From assembly GCF_042408815.1 (NCBI RefSeq), contig NZ_JBHOQR010000003.1:1-64000 (forward strand): DNA of 64,000 nt, written 5' to 3'. A program made the position numbers and the translations under genes. The DNA comes from Thermoflexus sp042408815. Its GTDB lineage: Bacteria > Chloroflexota > Anaerolineae > Thermoflexales > Thermoflexaceae. Positions 28,446 to 36,409 of the stretch are shown in pieces (the stretch's first letter is position 1; the number at the start of each line of letters is the position of its first letter). The notes under the pieces were generated by a model that did not search any database, was not told the DNA's origin, and was given only the letters and a program-made list of their open reading frames with translations.

Positions 28446-29275
28446 TGGGATCTTCTTCCCCGACGGCGGAAATCCTGGCCATCGGGAACGAGTTGTTGCT
28501 GGGCGAGGTGGTCGACACGAATACGTCTTGGCTCTGTCGTCTCCTCACCAGGCTGGGAGGAAGGGTCCGGCGGGCGGTCTTGCTGCCCGACGAGGTGGAA
28601 GCGATATGGGCCGAGCTGGAAGGCGCATTGCGACGAGGGCCCGACTTGGTGTTCACAACCGGCGGTTTGGGGCCTACGGAGGATGATCGAACGCTCATGG
28701 CGGTGGCGCGGGCCACGGGTCGGCCGCTGGAGGAGCATCCCCAGGCGCTTCAGATGGTGGCGGCGCGATATCAGGCCCTGGCTGCGGCAGGCTATGTGGC
28801 CAGCCCAGAGCTCACGCCGTCGCGTCGTAAGATGGCGCTGCTCCCCCAGGGGGCTGTGCCCCTGGCCAATCCGATAGGCGCAGCGCCCGGAGTTCTCCTT
28901 CCCCTCGAACAGACCCTCCTGATCTGTCTCCCCGGAGTTCCTGAAGAGATGAAAGCGATCGTTGAGGGCCCCCTCACGCCCTATCTTCAATCCCGATTGG
29001 GAAAGGCTGGCTTTGCCGAGCTCCGCCTGCTCGTCGATTGTGGGGATGAATCCCGCCTGGCGCCGTTGCTGGAGGAGGTCCAGCATCGATGGCCCCAAGT
29101 ATATATCAAATCCCAAGCCCGCGCCTTCGGCCCGGGCATTCGCCTTCGGATTTACTTTTCCGCCACGGCCTCTACCCCAGAGGAAGCCCGGGCCTTGGTA
29201 GAGGAAGCCCGCCGTCATCTGGAAGAACGACTGGCGGAAGCCGGGATCGGAACGGAGATGCTGGGACCCGATTGA
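28445..29275 (+). CDS. CinA N-terminal-like (molybdopterin-binding fold) protein
   Basis: A 276-residue protein of the COG1058 group: the MoCF/MogA-like fold seen in the first half of CinA, with ILAIGNELLLGEVVDTN (from about 11) and GGLGPTEDD (about 75-83). It lacks the C-terminal amidase domain. Relatives of the fold bind molybdopterin or hydrolyse ADP-ribose, so function is open. The ATG at 28445 overlaps the stop of the receiver gene. A second, full-length CinA paralogue is encoded 3 kb downstream on the other strand. Confidence 0.8.
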   Translation: MGSSSPTAEILAIGNELLLGEVVDTNTSWLCRLLTRLGGRVRRAVLLPDEVEAIWAELEGALRRGPDLVFTTGGLGPTEDDRTLMAVARATGRPLEEHPQALQMVAARYQALAAAGYVASPELTPSRRKMALLPQGAVPLANPIGAAPGVLLPLEQTLLICLPGVPEEMKAIVEGPLTPYLQSRLGKAGFAELRLLVDCGDESRLAPLLEEVQHRWPQVYIKSQARAFGPGIRLRIYFSATASTPEEARALVEEARRHLEERLAEAGIGTEMLGPD

Positions 29276-29325
29276 CGTTACGATGGAGCATGGAGAGCAG
29301 ACATCCCTTATTTCTGAGGTGAACC

Positions 29326-30513
29326 ATGGGAATCGTGGGTCGCATCTTCTGTCTGCTGGTTCTGGTGGCCATCCTGGCCGCATGTGGAGCTCCTGCCGCC
29401 TCTCCAACTCCTGTTCCTCCTGCTGTCTCGCCTACCACCATTTCGCCGACTGCTCTCGCTCCTTCTTCCGCCTCGCCGACTGCTCCGGCGCCTTCTACCG
29501 TTGCGGAAGACTCCTGCGGCGATCGATCGAAGCTTTCGAAGGAGCTTTACCTGTTCAACTGGCCGGATTACATCGCCCAGGAGGTGCTGGATCGGTTTGA
29601 GCGGGAGTGCGGAGTCCGGGTGATCGTCGATACGTATGATTCCAACGAGGCTTTGCTGGCCAAGCTCCAGGCCGGGGCAACCGGATATGATGTCATCGTG
29701 CCCTCCGATTACATGGTCTCGATCATGATCAAGGAGGGAATGCTGGCAGAACTGGACAAGAGCCATCTTCCCAATCTCAAACACATCGACCCGGCCCACC
29801 TCGGCCTTTATTTCGACCCGGAGAATAAATACACGGTGCCCTACATGTGGGGGACGTCCGGGTTTATGTATGATACCGCGGTGATCCGACGGGAGCTGAA
29901 GAGCTGGAAGGATGTGTTCGAGCCAGCCCCGGATGTTCGGGGAAAGATCTCGATGCTGAAGGATGAGCGGGAGGTCATCGGAGCGGCCCTGAAATATCTG
30001 GGGTTCTCCATGAATACGACCAACCCGGATGAGCTGCAGAAGGCCAAGGAGGTGCTGATCCGTCAGAAGCCCTATGTGAAGGCATATACCAGCGACACGA
30101 ACCGCGATCTCCTGGTGGCCGGCGAGGTCGTCCTGGCCCACATCTGGACCGGGGATGCGATCCGGGCTCGGGATGCCAAGCCCTCCCTGAAGTATGTGAT
30201 CCCAGAGGAGGGGTGCACGATCTGGCAGGACAATCTAGCGATTCCAAAGACGGCGAAGAATAAATATACAGCCGAAGTTTTCATCAACTTCCTGATGCGT
30301 CCGGATATCGCGGCGATCAATGCGAATACGATCAAGTATGGCAGCCCTAACCGAACGGCGATCCAGCAGCGACTGATCGATCCTGCTCTCCTCGATGATC
30401 CGGGCATTTACCCGCCGGAGGAATTGAAGCGCAGGATGGAGTGGCTGATCGATGTGGGGGAGGCCATTGAGTTGTACGATCGGATCTGGACCGAGCTGGG
30501 GGTGGGACGGTAA
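29326..30513 (+). CDS. spermidine/putrescine-type ABC transporter substrate-binding lipoprotein (PotD-like)
   Basis: A 395-residue exported lipoprotein: signal peptide with lipobox LAAC (Cys20), a Pro/Thr/Ser-rich linker (about 23-62), then a periplasmic-binding-protein fold starting LYLFNWPDYI, as in PotD/PotF. Other family signatures include DVIVPSDYMV and the C-terminal INFLMRPDIA. It should deliver a polyamine to an ABC importer. No permease or ATPase gene is next to it, so the partners are elsewhere or lost. GAGGTGA lies just before the ATG. It is followed by an aldehyde dehydrogenase remnant that would fit polyamine breakdown. Confidence 0.85.
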   Translation: MGIVGRIFCLLVLVAILAACGAPAASPTPVPPAVSPTTISPTALAPSSASPTAPAPSTVAEDSCGDRSKLSKELYLFNWPDYIAQEVLDRFERECGVRVIVDTYDSNEALLAKLQAGATGYDVIVPSDYMVSIMIKEGMLAELDKSHLPNLKHIDPAHLGLYFDPENKYTVPYMWGTSGFMYDTAVIRRELKSWKDVFEPAPDVRGKISMLKDEREVIGAALKYLGFSMNTTNPDELQKAKEVLIRQKPYVKAYTSDTNRDLLVAGEVVLAHIWTGDAIRARDAKPSLKYVIPEEGCTIWQDNLAIPKTAKNKYTAEVFINFLMRPDIAAINANTIKYGSPNRTAIQQRLIDPALLDDPGIYPPEELKRRMEWLIDVGEAIELYDRIWTELGVGR

Positions 30514-30606
30514 AACGACCCCTCCTGCAAGCTCATGGGCCCATGAGGGCGTTGGGAATCCCCCAATCCCATAGGGGCCTGCTGTCGGATCTGAGGGAGG
30601 GCAGGG

Positions 30607-31052
30607 ATGCGGCGGATGTGGATCGGCGGCGAACGGACGGCGGGATCTGCGTGCGAGGAGATCCCCGTTCTGGATCCAGCGACCGAATAGGAAACCGTGC
30701 CTCGGGGGACACCGGCAGATGTGGAGGTCGCGGTGGCGGCCGCCCAGCGGGCTTTCGACAGCTGGCGGAAGGTGTCCGCAGCCACGCAAGCCGAGATGCT
30801 GCATGAGGTGGCTCGTAAAATCCGGGGCCATCAGGAAGAGCTGATCCGGCTATTGACCTTTGGTCGGCGAACACCTTTGATTATTACGCCGAGCTGGCCC
30901 GCCACGAGCGGGGCCGGGTGATCCCTTCCCCTGAGCCCGGTCAGGAGTTCCGGCAGACCCAGCACGTGCACTGGGATATCGAGGGGGGTGAGAAGCCATG
31001 GTGGTTCCCCTACGGCTCCCGCGACGAGGGAAATCCACTGCGGAGCTCCTGA
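30607..31052 (+). pseudogene. aldehyde dehydrogenase remnant
   Basis: The N-terminus of an aldehyde dehydrogenase can be read from 30607 (MWIGGERT, IPVLDPATE). An in-frame TAG follows at once, then the same frame continues with PRGTPADVEVAVAAAQRAF up to RLLT. There the sequence shifts frame and skips about 20 residues, resuming with NTFDYYAELARHERGRVI (from 30870), a stretch conserved in betaine/aminobutyraldehyde dehydrogenases. After PEPGQEF the similarity stops and an unrelated tail runs to TGA at 31050. About 85 percent of a normal gene, including the catalytic Cys and Glu, is missing. Clearly non-functional. Confidence 0.85.
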
Positions 31053-31137
31053 AAAGGGGGCAGGGAGGCCGAAGGCGTCTTTTCCTGTCCTCCACGCTCC
31101 CCGAACGCTTTCGGCCCGGCAGGCCTCGATGGAGGAA

Positions 31138-31962
31138 TCAGGGCTTGACCGTTGGCTCATGGGCAGAAGTTGGCGGATTTTCCATGCCCCTTTCCCCCTG
31201 GGGCACTTTCGCGGGGTGGGAATGCAGGGGGAAGACCGAAGGATACGGTTCAATGTAGATCTCATCGAACAGCTGGCTCTGGCGGGCGATCACCCGGCGC
31301 AGTTTCAGGAGTTCCAGCAGACCCAGGAAAAGAGCGATGAGATCGTAGCGGGTCTCCGCTTCACGAAGCAGATGCCTGAGCGCCACTCGCTGCCGATCCT
31401 GCACCGCCTCCAGAATCCGTTCCATCGCCTCCTGGATCGTCAGACGATAGGGGGTGAGAAAACGATCCACAGTGGGCGTCTCGGGTTGAGTGAGCAGCGC
31501 ACGGCGTGCCAGGCGGAGGAGATCTTCCAGGCAAACGCCCTCCAACCCGATCCCGGGATCGTCCGGCCGGGGAGGGGGTGCAGTTCGTCCGTAAGCGGTG
31601 AATCCCTCCCGTTCGGCGAGCTGGCGGGCCAGCGCCCGGAAGAGGCGATAGGCTTTCAACTGCTCTACCAGTTCCTCCCCGAGGTCTTCCTCCTGTTCAT
31701 CAGGCTCCGGCGGCCGTGGCAGCAGCATGGAAGATTTTATGTAAAGCAGTTTGGCGGCGATCACCAGATATTCTGCCAGCTGATCCAGTGTTAATGCCTG
31801 CAGGATGGTCACGTATTCCAGATACTGGGCGGTGACCTGGGCCAGGGAAATCTGGGTGATATCCAGGTTGTTCCGCTCGATCAGATATAGAAGGAGATCG
31901 AGCGGCCCCTCGAAAACAGGAAGTCGCACCGGGGGGAGAGAAGGTTTGAGCGGAAGACTCAT
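31138..31962 (-). CDS. scpA: segregation and condensation protein A
   Basis: ScpA is the kleisin subunit that bridges SMC heads in the bacterial condensin. The 274-residue product shows the hallmark start FEGPLDLLLYLIE (about 16-28), the helical SMC-neck binding part with YLVIAAKLLYIKSSMLLP (about 66-83), an acidic linker and the C-terminal winged helix (RYDLIALFLGLLELLKL, about 212-228). AGGAGG precedes the ATG at 31962. That ATG overlaps the stop of the upstream cinA gene (ATGA), so the two are coupled. scpB is not adjacent. Confidence 0.93.
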   Translation of the reverse strand: MSLPLKPSLPPVRLPVFEGPLDLLLYLIERNNLDITQISLAQVTAQYLEYVTILQALTLDQLAEYLVIAAKLLYIKSSMLLPRPPEPDEQEEDLGEELVEQLKAYRLFRALARQLAEREGFTAYGRTAPPPRPDDPGIGLEGVCLEDLLRLARRALLTQPETPTVDRFLTPYRLTIQEAMERILEAVQDRQRVALRHLLREAETRYDLIALFLGLLELLKLRRVIARQSQLFDEIYIEPYPSVFPLHSHPAKVPQGERGMENPPTSAHEPTVKP

Positions 31963-33119
31963 GGGGCCTCCTGGAGCCAGCGCCATAGCAGGCCCATGGC
32001 GGCGTTCGCCGCCCATTCCGCCGCGTGGGGTAGAGGGCCTCGATGGCCGCGCTGAAGACTGCGGGAGCCTTCCGAGGTGGCCATGGCGACGGTGATCTGA
32101 AAGCGCTCTCCTTCCGGGAGAACCTCCGCAGCCAATCCCACCGCCGTTCCCGTCTGGCGGCGGATCGCTTCCGCGGCATGTTCGGGGGCCGCCGTCCGTC
32201 GAGAGCGCACTTCCCCGATTCGAAAGACCTGGCCCTCCGGATCCGCCGCCGCCAGGCGGCCGCCCAGCAAGCCCAGCGTGCCTCGCTCCAGGGTGGCTAG
32301 TGTGAGCCCGCGCTCCTGCAGCATGGCGATTAAAGCCTCCTCGGGTGCACGGTTGCCTTCCCCGTAAACGGCCCAGCGGAGGCGCTCCCGGATGGTCTGA
32401 ACGGCGGTCTCCGCCCGGGCGGCGGCTTCTTCGCGCGTGGCACCCCGGGCCTGGATCCGGATATCCACCATCCCGGGATGCGCGTTCAGTCCCACTCGGG
32501 GGTTCTCCCCCTCCAGGAGATCTCGTAAGCGCTCGTCGATGACGCTCTCGCCGAGGCCGATCGTGCGAACCACCCTCCAGACCATCGCCTCGGCCGGTGG
32601 GAATCGGCGCTCCAGGCAGGGGATCACTGATTCCGTGAGCATGCGCTCCAGTTCGCGGGGGACTCCGGGAAGGGCAAAAAGGATATGGTCCCCTTCTTCA
32701 ATCCAGAACCCTGGGGCGGTGCCGATCGGGTTGGAGATCACCTGGGAGCCCTGAGGGCGGAACGCCTGACGGCGGTTGTTCTCCGGCATGGGGAAACCAA
32801 GGGACTGGAAGCGCGCGCGGATGGATTCAAAAAGCTCCGGATCAAAAACCAGCGGCCTCCCCAGGGCCTCGGCGACGGCTTCTCGTGTCACATCGTCCAC
32901 CGTAGGGCCCAGACCCCCGCTGATGATGAGGATCTCACTCCGGGCCATCGCCGCCCGGATGGCGGCCACCATGCGGGGTAGATCGTCCCCGACCACCGTG
33001 ATCTGAACCAGAGGGATAGAAAGCCCTTGAAGGGCGCGGGCGATACGGGCCGAATTGGTGTCCACCACGTCTCCGCTCAGCAGCTCCGTGCCGGTAGCCA
33101 GGACCTCCGCGTTGGGCAT
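31959..33119 (-). CDS. cinA: CinA-family protein with degenerate amidase domain
   Basis: CinA proteins join a MoCF-fold N-terminal domain with a C-terminal nicotinamide mononucleotide amidase (PncC) domain. The 386-residue product has the complete N-terminal part (VLATGTELLSGDVVDTN, GGLGPTVDD about 72-80). In the C-terminal part the usual A-E-S-C-T-G-G, which carries the catalytic serine, reads LERGTLG (about 280-286). The nucleophile is absent, and the domain shows other changes, so amidase activity is unlikely. GGGAGG lies 4 nt before the ATG. It is the first gene of a pair with scpA. Confidence 0.85.
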   Translation of the reverse strand: MPNAEVLATGTELLSGDVVDTNSARIARALQGLSIPLVQITVVGDDLPRMVAAIRAAMARSEILIISGGLGPTVDDVTREAVAEALGRPLVFDPELFESIRARFQSLGFPMPENNRRQAFRPQGSQVISNPIGTAPGFWIEEGDHILFALPGVPRELERMLTESVIPCLERRFPPAEAMVWRVVRTIGLGESVIDERLRDLLEGENPRVGLNAHPGMVDIRIQARGATREEAAARAETAVQTIRERLRWAVYGEGNRAPEEALIAMLQERGLTLATLERGTLGLLGGRLAAADPEGQVFRIGEVRSRRTAAPEHAAEAIRRQTGTAVGLAAEVLPEGERFQITVAMATSEGSRSLQRGHRGPLPHAAEWAANAAMGLLWRWLQEAP

Positions 33120-33181
33120 GGAACCTCCCTTTCTTCACTCCGAAAGATGCATGGGCGGGAAAGCGCTGGCCTCACGCATCT

Positions 33182-33721
33182 TCATGGAGAGCCCGGGGAA
33201 GGGGAGAGAGATCCAACAAGAGCAGCCTCTGGATCGGCGCTTTCGGGCAGATCCTCCAGCGAACGGACCATGCGGATCCACTTCCCCCAACGTCCGTTTT
33301 CCTGAAAGCCCAGAGCGCGATAGATCGCGCGGGCCCGCTCGTTGTGCTCGCCTACCCATAGCTCGCAAACCCGACAGCCCCGGGAACGCAGATAGGTCAT
33401 CCCACGCAGCAATAAGGCGCGTCCCAGGCCACGCCCTTGATATTCCGGATCCACCACCAGTTCATGAATCGCCCCCACCGCTCCATGGTCCCATCGGGAA
33501 TCCGTAGCGATGAACCCCACGGGGCGATCTCCATCATAGGCGATGAACGAGCCATTAGGATCCCGGTGGCGGAGCCATTTCAGATAAGCCTTCACCTCCG
33601 CGCGATGACGATAGTAATAATCTCCCAGGGGCCGATAGGCACGCAAGTAAAGATCAACGAGATGGGGGGAGCCGGAGAGAGGCTCCTGCACAATGCGAAT
33701 CGAGTCTGTGGGACGAAGCAA
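33182..33721 (-). CDS. GNAT-family N-acetyltransferase
   Basis: A 179-residue acetyltransferase. The acetyl-CoA binding motif reads YQGRGLGRALL (about 95-105), preceded by IHELVVDPE and followed by the typical NERARAIYRALGF. The start is a TTG at 33721, supported by an almost complete anti-16S match, AAGGAGGTGA, just upstream; no other start fits. The substrate cannot be told. It lies 62 bp from the start of cinA on the same strand. Confidence 0.85.
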   Translation of the reverse strand: MLRPTDSIRIVQEPLSGSPHLVDLYLRAYRPLGDYYYRHRAEVKAYLKWLRHRDPNGSFIAYDGDRPVGFIATDSRWDHGAVGAIHELVVDPEYQGRGLGRALLLRGMTYLRSRGCRVCELWVGEHNERARAIYRALGFQENGRWGKWIRMVRSLEDLPESADPEAALVGSLSPSPGSP

Positions 33722-34078
33722 GAGGAATCACCTCCTTCCGGAGATATATATCCTTGGGGCGCTTTCTCTCCGAACAGGACGGGGATTGCACGCCTGGTCT
33801 CCTCCAGGGAACGGAGGGGCTGGGCCGATCCCCGCCTTCTTCCTCTGGTCCGAGGGGGAAGCCAGGGAGGAGGAGGGCATCTCGCATGACGGATCTGCAA
33901 CCAACGGCACGGTTCCTCATAGGAGCGGATGCAAACCGCTCCGTGATCCGAAGACAGGAAAGCCGCCTCCCTGATCCTACATCTGGGCAAGCCTCTCCTC
34001 AGCCGTGGAGAGAGCGGACGTAGGGAAATAAAAATCCTCACCCCGTGGCCGGGGGCTGACAGCGATTTGCCTCCCATC
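33722..34078. other. intergenic region, toxin gene to acetyltransferase
   Basis: A 357-bp gap with no convincing gene. Near 33743 an AT-rich element (GATATATATC, self-complementary) could be the -10 region of the acetyltransferase gene. A small perfect hairpin (GGAGCGG/CCGCTCC, 33922-33942) lies in the middle. The rest is unremarkable. Confidence 0.35.
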
Positions 34079-34324
34079 TTAGCGATAGGCATCGTTGCGT
34101 TTCCGGATATCCTCGATCTGTAAAGTCTGCTTGTCCCAGGTGAGATAAATTCGATACTCTCCAGCCCGATACGACAGCAGCTCCCCCCGATCGTGACGGA
34201 TCTTTGTCAGCAGGGGGCGCTGAGCAACCGCCAGCTGGCGAATTCGCCGCATCACCTGTTCTCGATGTTTCGGATGCAGCTCATCCAGCGCTCGTTGCGC
34301 GCGTTCGGTAATTCGAAGAACCAT
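34079..34324 (-). CDS. RelE/ParE-like toxin, apparently without antitoxin
   Basis: An 81-residue basic protein with the RelE/ParE pattern: N-terminal helix pair (TERAQRALDELHPKHREQVMR region), then beta strands with YRAGEYRIYLTWD and a C-terminal IRKRNDAYR. Relatives cut mRNA at the ribosome or poison gyrase. The ATG at 34324 has GGAGG 4 nt upstream. No antitoxin-sized frame with a ribosome site lies on either side: upstream only a 27-codon frame is present. It could be a solitary toxin, or a YoeB/RelE-fold protein of another role. Confidence 0.7.
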   Translation of the reverse strand: MVLRITERAQRALDELHPKHREQVMRRIRQLAVAQRPLLTKIRHDRGELLSYRAGEYRIYLTWDKQTLQIEDIRKRNDAYR

Positions 34325-34536
34325 TTTGCCTCCACCACCCCCTCCCATCATTCTCGGGATCTCTCTCCTGTCCGTATTCCGGCAATCGACTCCTTGCCCC
34401 GGAGAAGGGATCGAGAGATTCTGAGCCCCATCGATCCGCCTCGTATCCCCCTCGACCGACCTGTTTAAATTTTATATCCTCCGAGGAGGGCTGGCGAATT
34501 TATCGAGCGCGGTGTCCCTGCTCGCTGGACGTTCGA

Positions 34537-35358
34537 TTATGAGAGCCCTGCGGCCCGGGCGATGGCTGCGAGCTGCTGCTGACAGATCTCGAGGACATGG
34601 GCGATCTGTTGGGGATCCCGGGGCTGCGTGAAAAGCGTTTCCTGGAGCAAAGCGATGGCTCGGGTTAGTGCCGCGAAGGATCGGACAAGGGTATCCTCGG
34701 TGGATATCGGGGGGGAGGAGCGAGGGCGAGGGAAAACCGGAAGGGGCGGTTGAGCTGGAGCCAGCCCCAGCGCCCCGCGCACCTCCTGGAGGATCTCGCG
34801 GAACACGTTTTCCTCCTGCACGAAATTCCGGGTGGCGTCGATCATCAGGAAAGGCCTCTCGTAGGTAGAAAAGAATGCCTCGTAGGCCAGTCGGAGACGC
34901 TCGATATAGGCCCGGTCCATTCCCCGCTCGTAAGGCCGATCCCGCATGGCGATACGAGCCATCAGGGTATCCGTATCCGCTCGAAGGTAAAGGACCAGCG
35001 TGGGCTGAGGGGTTTTCTCGGCCAGGGCTTTGTGCAGTTGTTCGTAAAGGGCCAGTTCATCTCCTTCTAGGTTCAGATGGGCGAAGAGACGATCCTTGGC
35101 GAACATGTAATCGCTGACCACCGGCTCATGCTCCAGGTGGGCGGCGAGCTCTTGGTGCTGGCGATATCGACTCAACAGGAAAAAGATCTGGGTGGGAAAA
35201 GCATAGCGGGCGCGATCCCGATAGAAATGCGGCAGGAAAGGGTTCTCCTCGAATCGCTCCAGGATCGGATATGCTCCCAGCGCCGGAGCCAGCATACGAG
35301 CCAGCGTGGTCTTGCCGGCGCCGATCACGCCCTCGATGGCCAGGAACCAGTGGGTCAT
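34537..35358 (-). CDS. deoxynucleoside kinase (dGK/dAK family)
   Basis: A 273-residue kinase that would phosphorylate deoxyadenosine, deoxyguanosine or deoxycytidine for nucleotide salvage. Seen are the P-loop EGVIGAGKTT (about 9-18), RFEENPFLPHFY (about 35-46), the DRS/ERS-equivalent SDYMFAKDRLFA (about 83-94) and the lid arginines in RDRPYERGMD (about 139-148). Bacterial relatives are about 205-220 residues, so the last 55 or so, after a proline-rich hinge near 203-218, are an extra helical tail. AGGGAGG precedes the ATG. Divergent from the gene at 35603. Confidence 0.88.
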   Translation of the reverse strand: MTHWFLAIEGVIGAGKTTLARMLAPALGAYPILERFEENPFLPHFYRDRARYAFPTQIFFLLSRYRQHQELAAHLEHEPVVSDYMFAKDRLFAHLNLEGDELALYEQLHKALAEKTPQPTLVLYLRADTDTLMARIAMRDRPYERGMDRAYIERLRLAYEAFFSTYERPFLMIDATRNFVQEENVFREILQEVRGALGLAPAQPPLPVFPRPRSSPPISTEDTLVRSFAALTRAIALLQETLFTQPRDPQQIAHVLEICQQQLAAIARAAGLS

Positions 35359-35493
35359 GGGCGCCTCCCTGGATCTGGAGAATGATCCGGATGGCGCGGC
35401 GGGTTTCCCTCTGGAGCCGGACCGGCATCCGGCGCCCTCCCCGAGGGACCCGGTGGCCTAATTCCTACTATACCAATGGCGTAAACCTTTTGT

Positions 35494-35510
35494 TCCGATT
35501 ATGAATCGGA
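35494..35510. promoter_or_regulatory. palindrome in a divergent promoter region
   Basis: TCCGATT-ATG-AATCGGA is a perfect 7-bp inverted repeat between the divergent kinase and hypothetical genes. On the plus strand it lies between TTTTGT (35488-35493) and TACAGG (35511-35516), spaced 17 bp, so it could be an operator in a promoter spacer. The regulator is unknown. Confidence 0.35.
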
Positions 35511-35602
35511 TACAGGCTGCCCGAATCCTATAGAGGGCGAGGGGGTGTCGATGGAAAAGCCCTGCCCGGCCCCTTGACGATCTTCTTTCCCGGAGAAGGC
35601 GC

Positions 35603-36397
35603 ATGTGGAGGTTGGCGCTTTCGGATCGCTCGTTTCCTGGATTTCCCCCTGAGGCCATCTTCGAGCAGGCGCGGCGTGTGGGGATCCCTCGCCTCGTCGT
35701 GCATGATGAAATCCTGCGCCCGGGTCAAAGGCGTCCCCTGTGGAGGGGGAGGAGTCTGGAGAAGGAAGAATGGCGGGAGGTCTCTCAATGGGCGAAGGCG
35801 CTGGACTACAGCCGCTCGCGTTTACACGCGGTGCGTTTCGAGCGCCTGCGGACGGGGATCCATCTTGTCGCCTGGGCCATTGCCCCCTGTCCCCCTCAGG
35901 AGGCGGGCGCTTCCCGGATCCGGCAGTATGCGCTGACCGCTGCCACGGCAGCTGCCTTCGTGGGCGCTCAGGGATTGCTGATGGAGGGGATGGATCGATG
36001 GGAGCCCGGGGAGGCCATGGCGTTCTTTCGTTGTCTTCTCCCTGCCTTCAGCGGCCTTCGCCTGATCCTGTTGCTTCGGCTTTCGGAGGCCAGCCCGCTT
36101 CTTCTCGAAGTCGCCCGTGAATTCAAGGCCCGGATCCGGCCGTGGATTGCGCTGGATCTGGAGGAGGCGATTCCAAAGGATTTCCCCGCACTGTGGAGCA
36201 TGATGTATCCCTCCGTTTCGATGCTGATGTTTCGTTGCACGCCGGAGCATCTAGAATGGTGGGATCAGGAGGGTTGCCCCATTCTGGAGCGAACAGGTTT
36301 TGGGGGAGAGCTGGTGGTGACGTTCCCCGGGGCTGCTGGGAGTGAAGGGAAAATGGGGAGAAACCTGATGCGGGCACACCGGCTATGGCTGGAGTAA
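35603..36397 (+). CDS. hypothetical protein, possible TIM-barrel fold
   Basis: A 264-residue protein I do not recognise. GGAGAAGG precedes the ATG. The pattern of alternating hydrophobic strands and helices (IPRLVVHDE, AFVGAQGLLMEG, LRLILLLRLSE, IRPWIALDLEEA, VSMLMFRC, ELVVTFPG) loosely resembles xylose-isomerase-like or sugar-phosphate-isomerase barrels. The metal-binding residues of those enzymes cannot be assigned. It is soluble, with no signal peptide. It ends 12 bp from the convergent NACHT-like gene. Confidence 0.6.
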   Translation: MWRLALSDRSFPGFPPEAIFEQARRVGIPRLVVHDEILRPGQRRPLWRGRSLEKEEWREVSQWAKALDYSRSRLHAVRFERLRTGIHLVAWAIAPCPPQEAGASRIRQYALTAATAAAFVGAQGLLMEGMDRWEPGEAMAFFRCLLPAFSGLRLILLLRLSEASPLLLEVAREFKARIRPWIALDLEEAIPKDFPALWSMMYPSVSMLMFRCTPEHLEWWDQEGCPILERTGFGGELVVTFPGAAGSEGKMGRNLMRAHRLWLE

Positions 36398-36409
36398 TGC
36401 ATCCTCATT

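Noticed and set aside
34325..34450. 27-codon frame as the antitoxin for the RelE/ParE-like protein
   Set aside because: Too short, no convincing ribosome site, and no antitoxin-like DNA-binding or acidic pattern.
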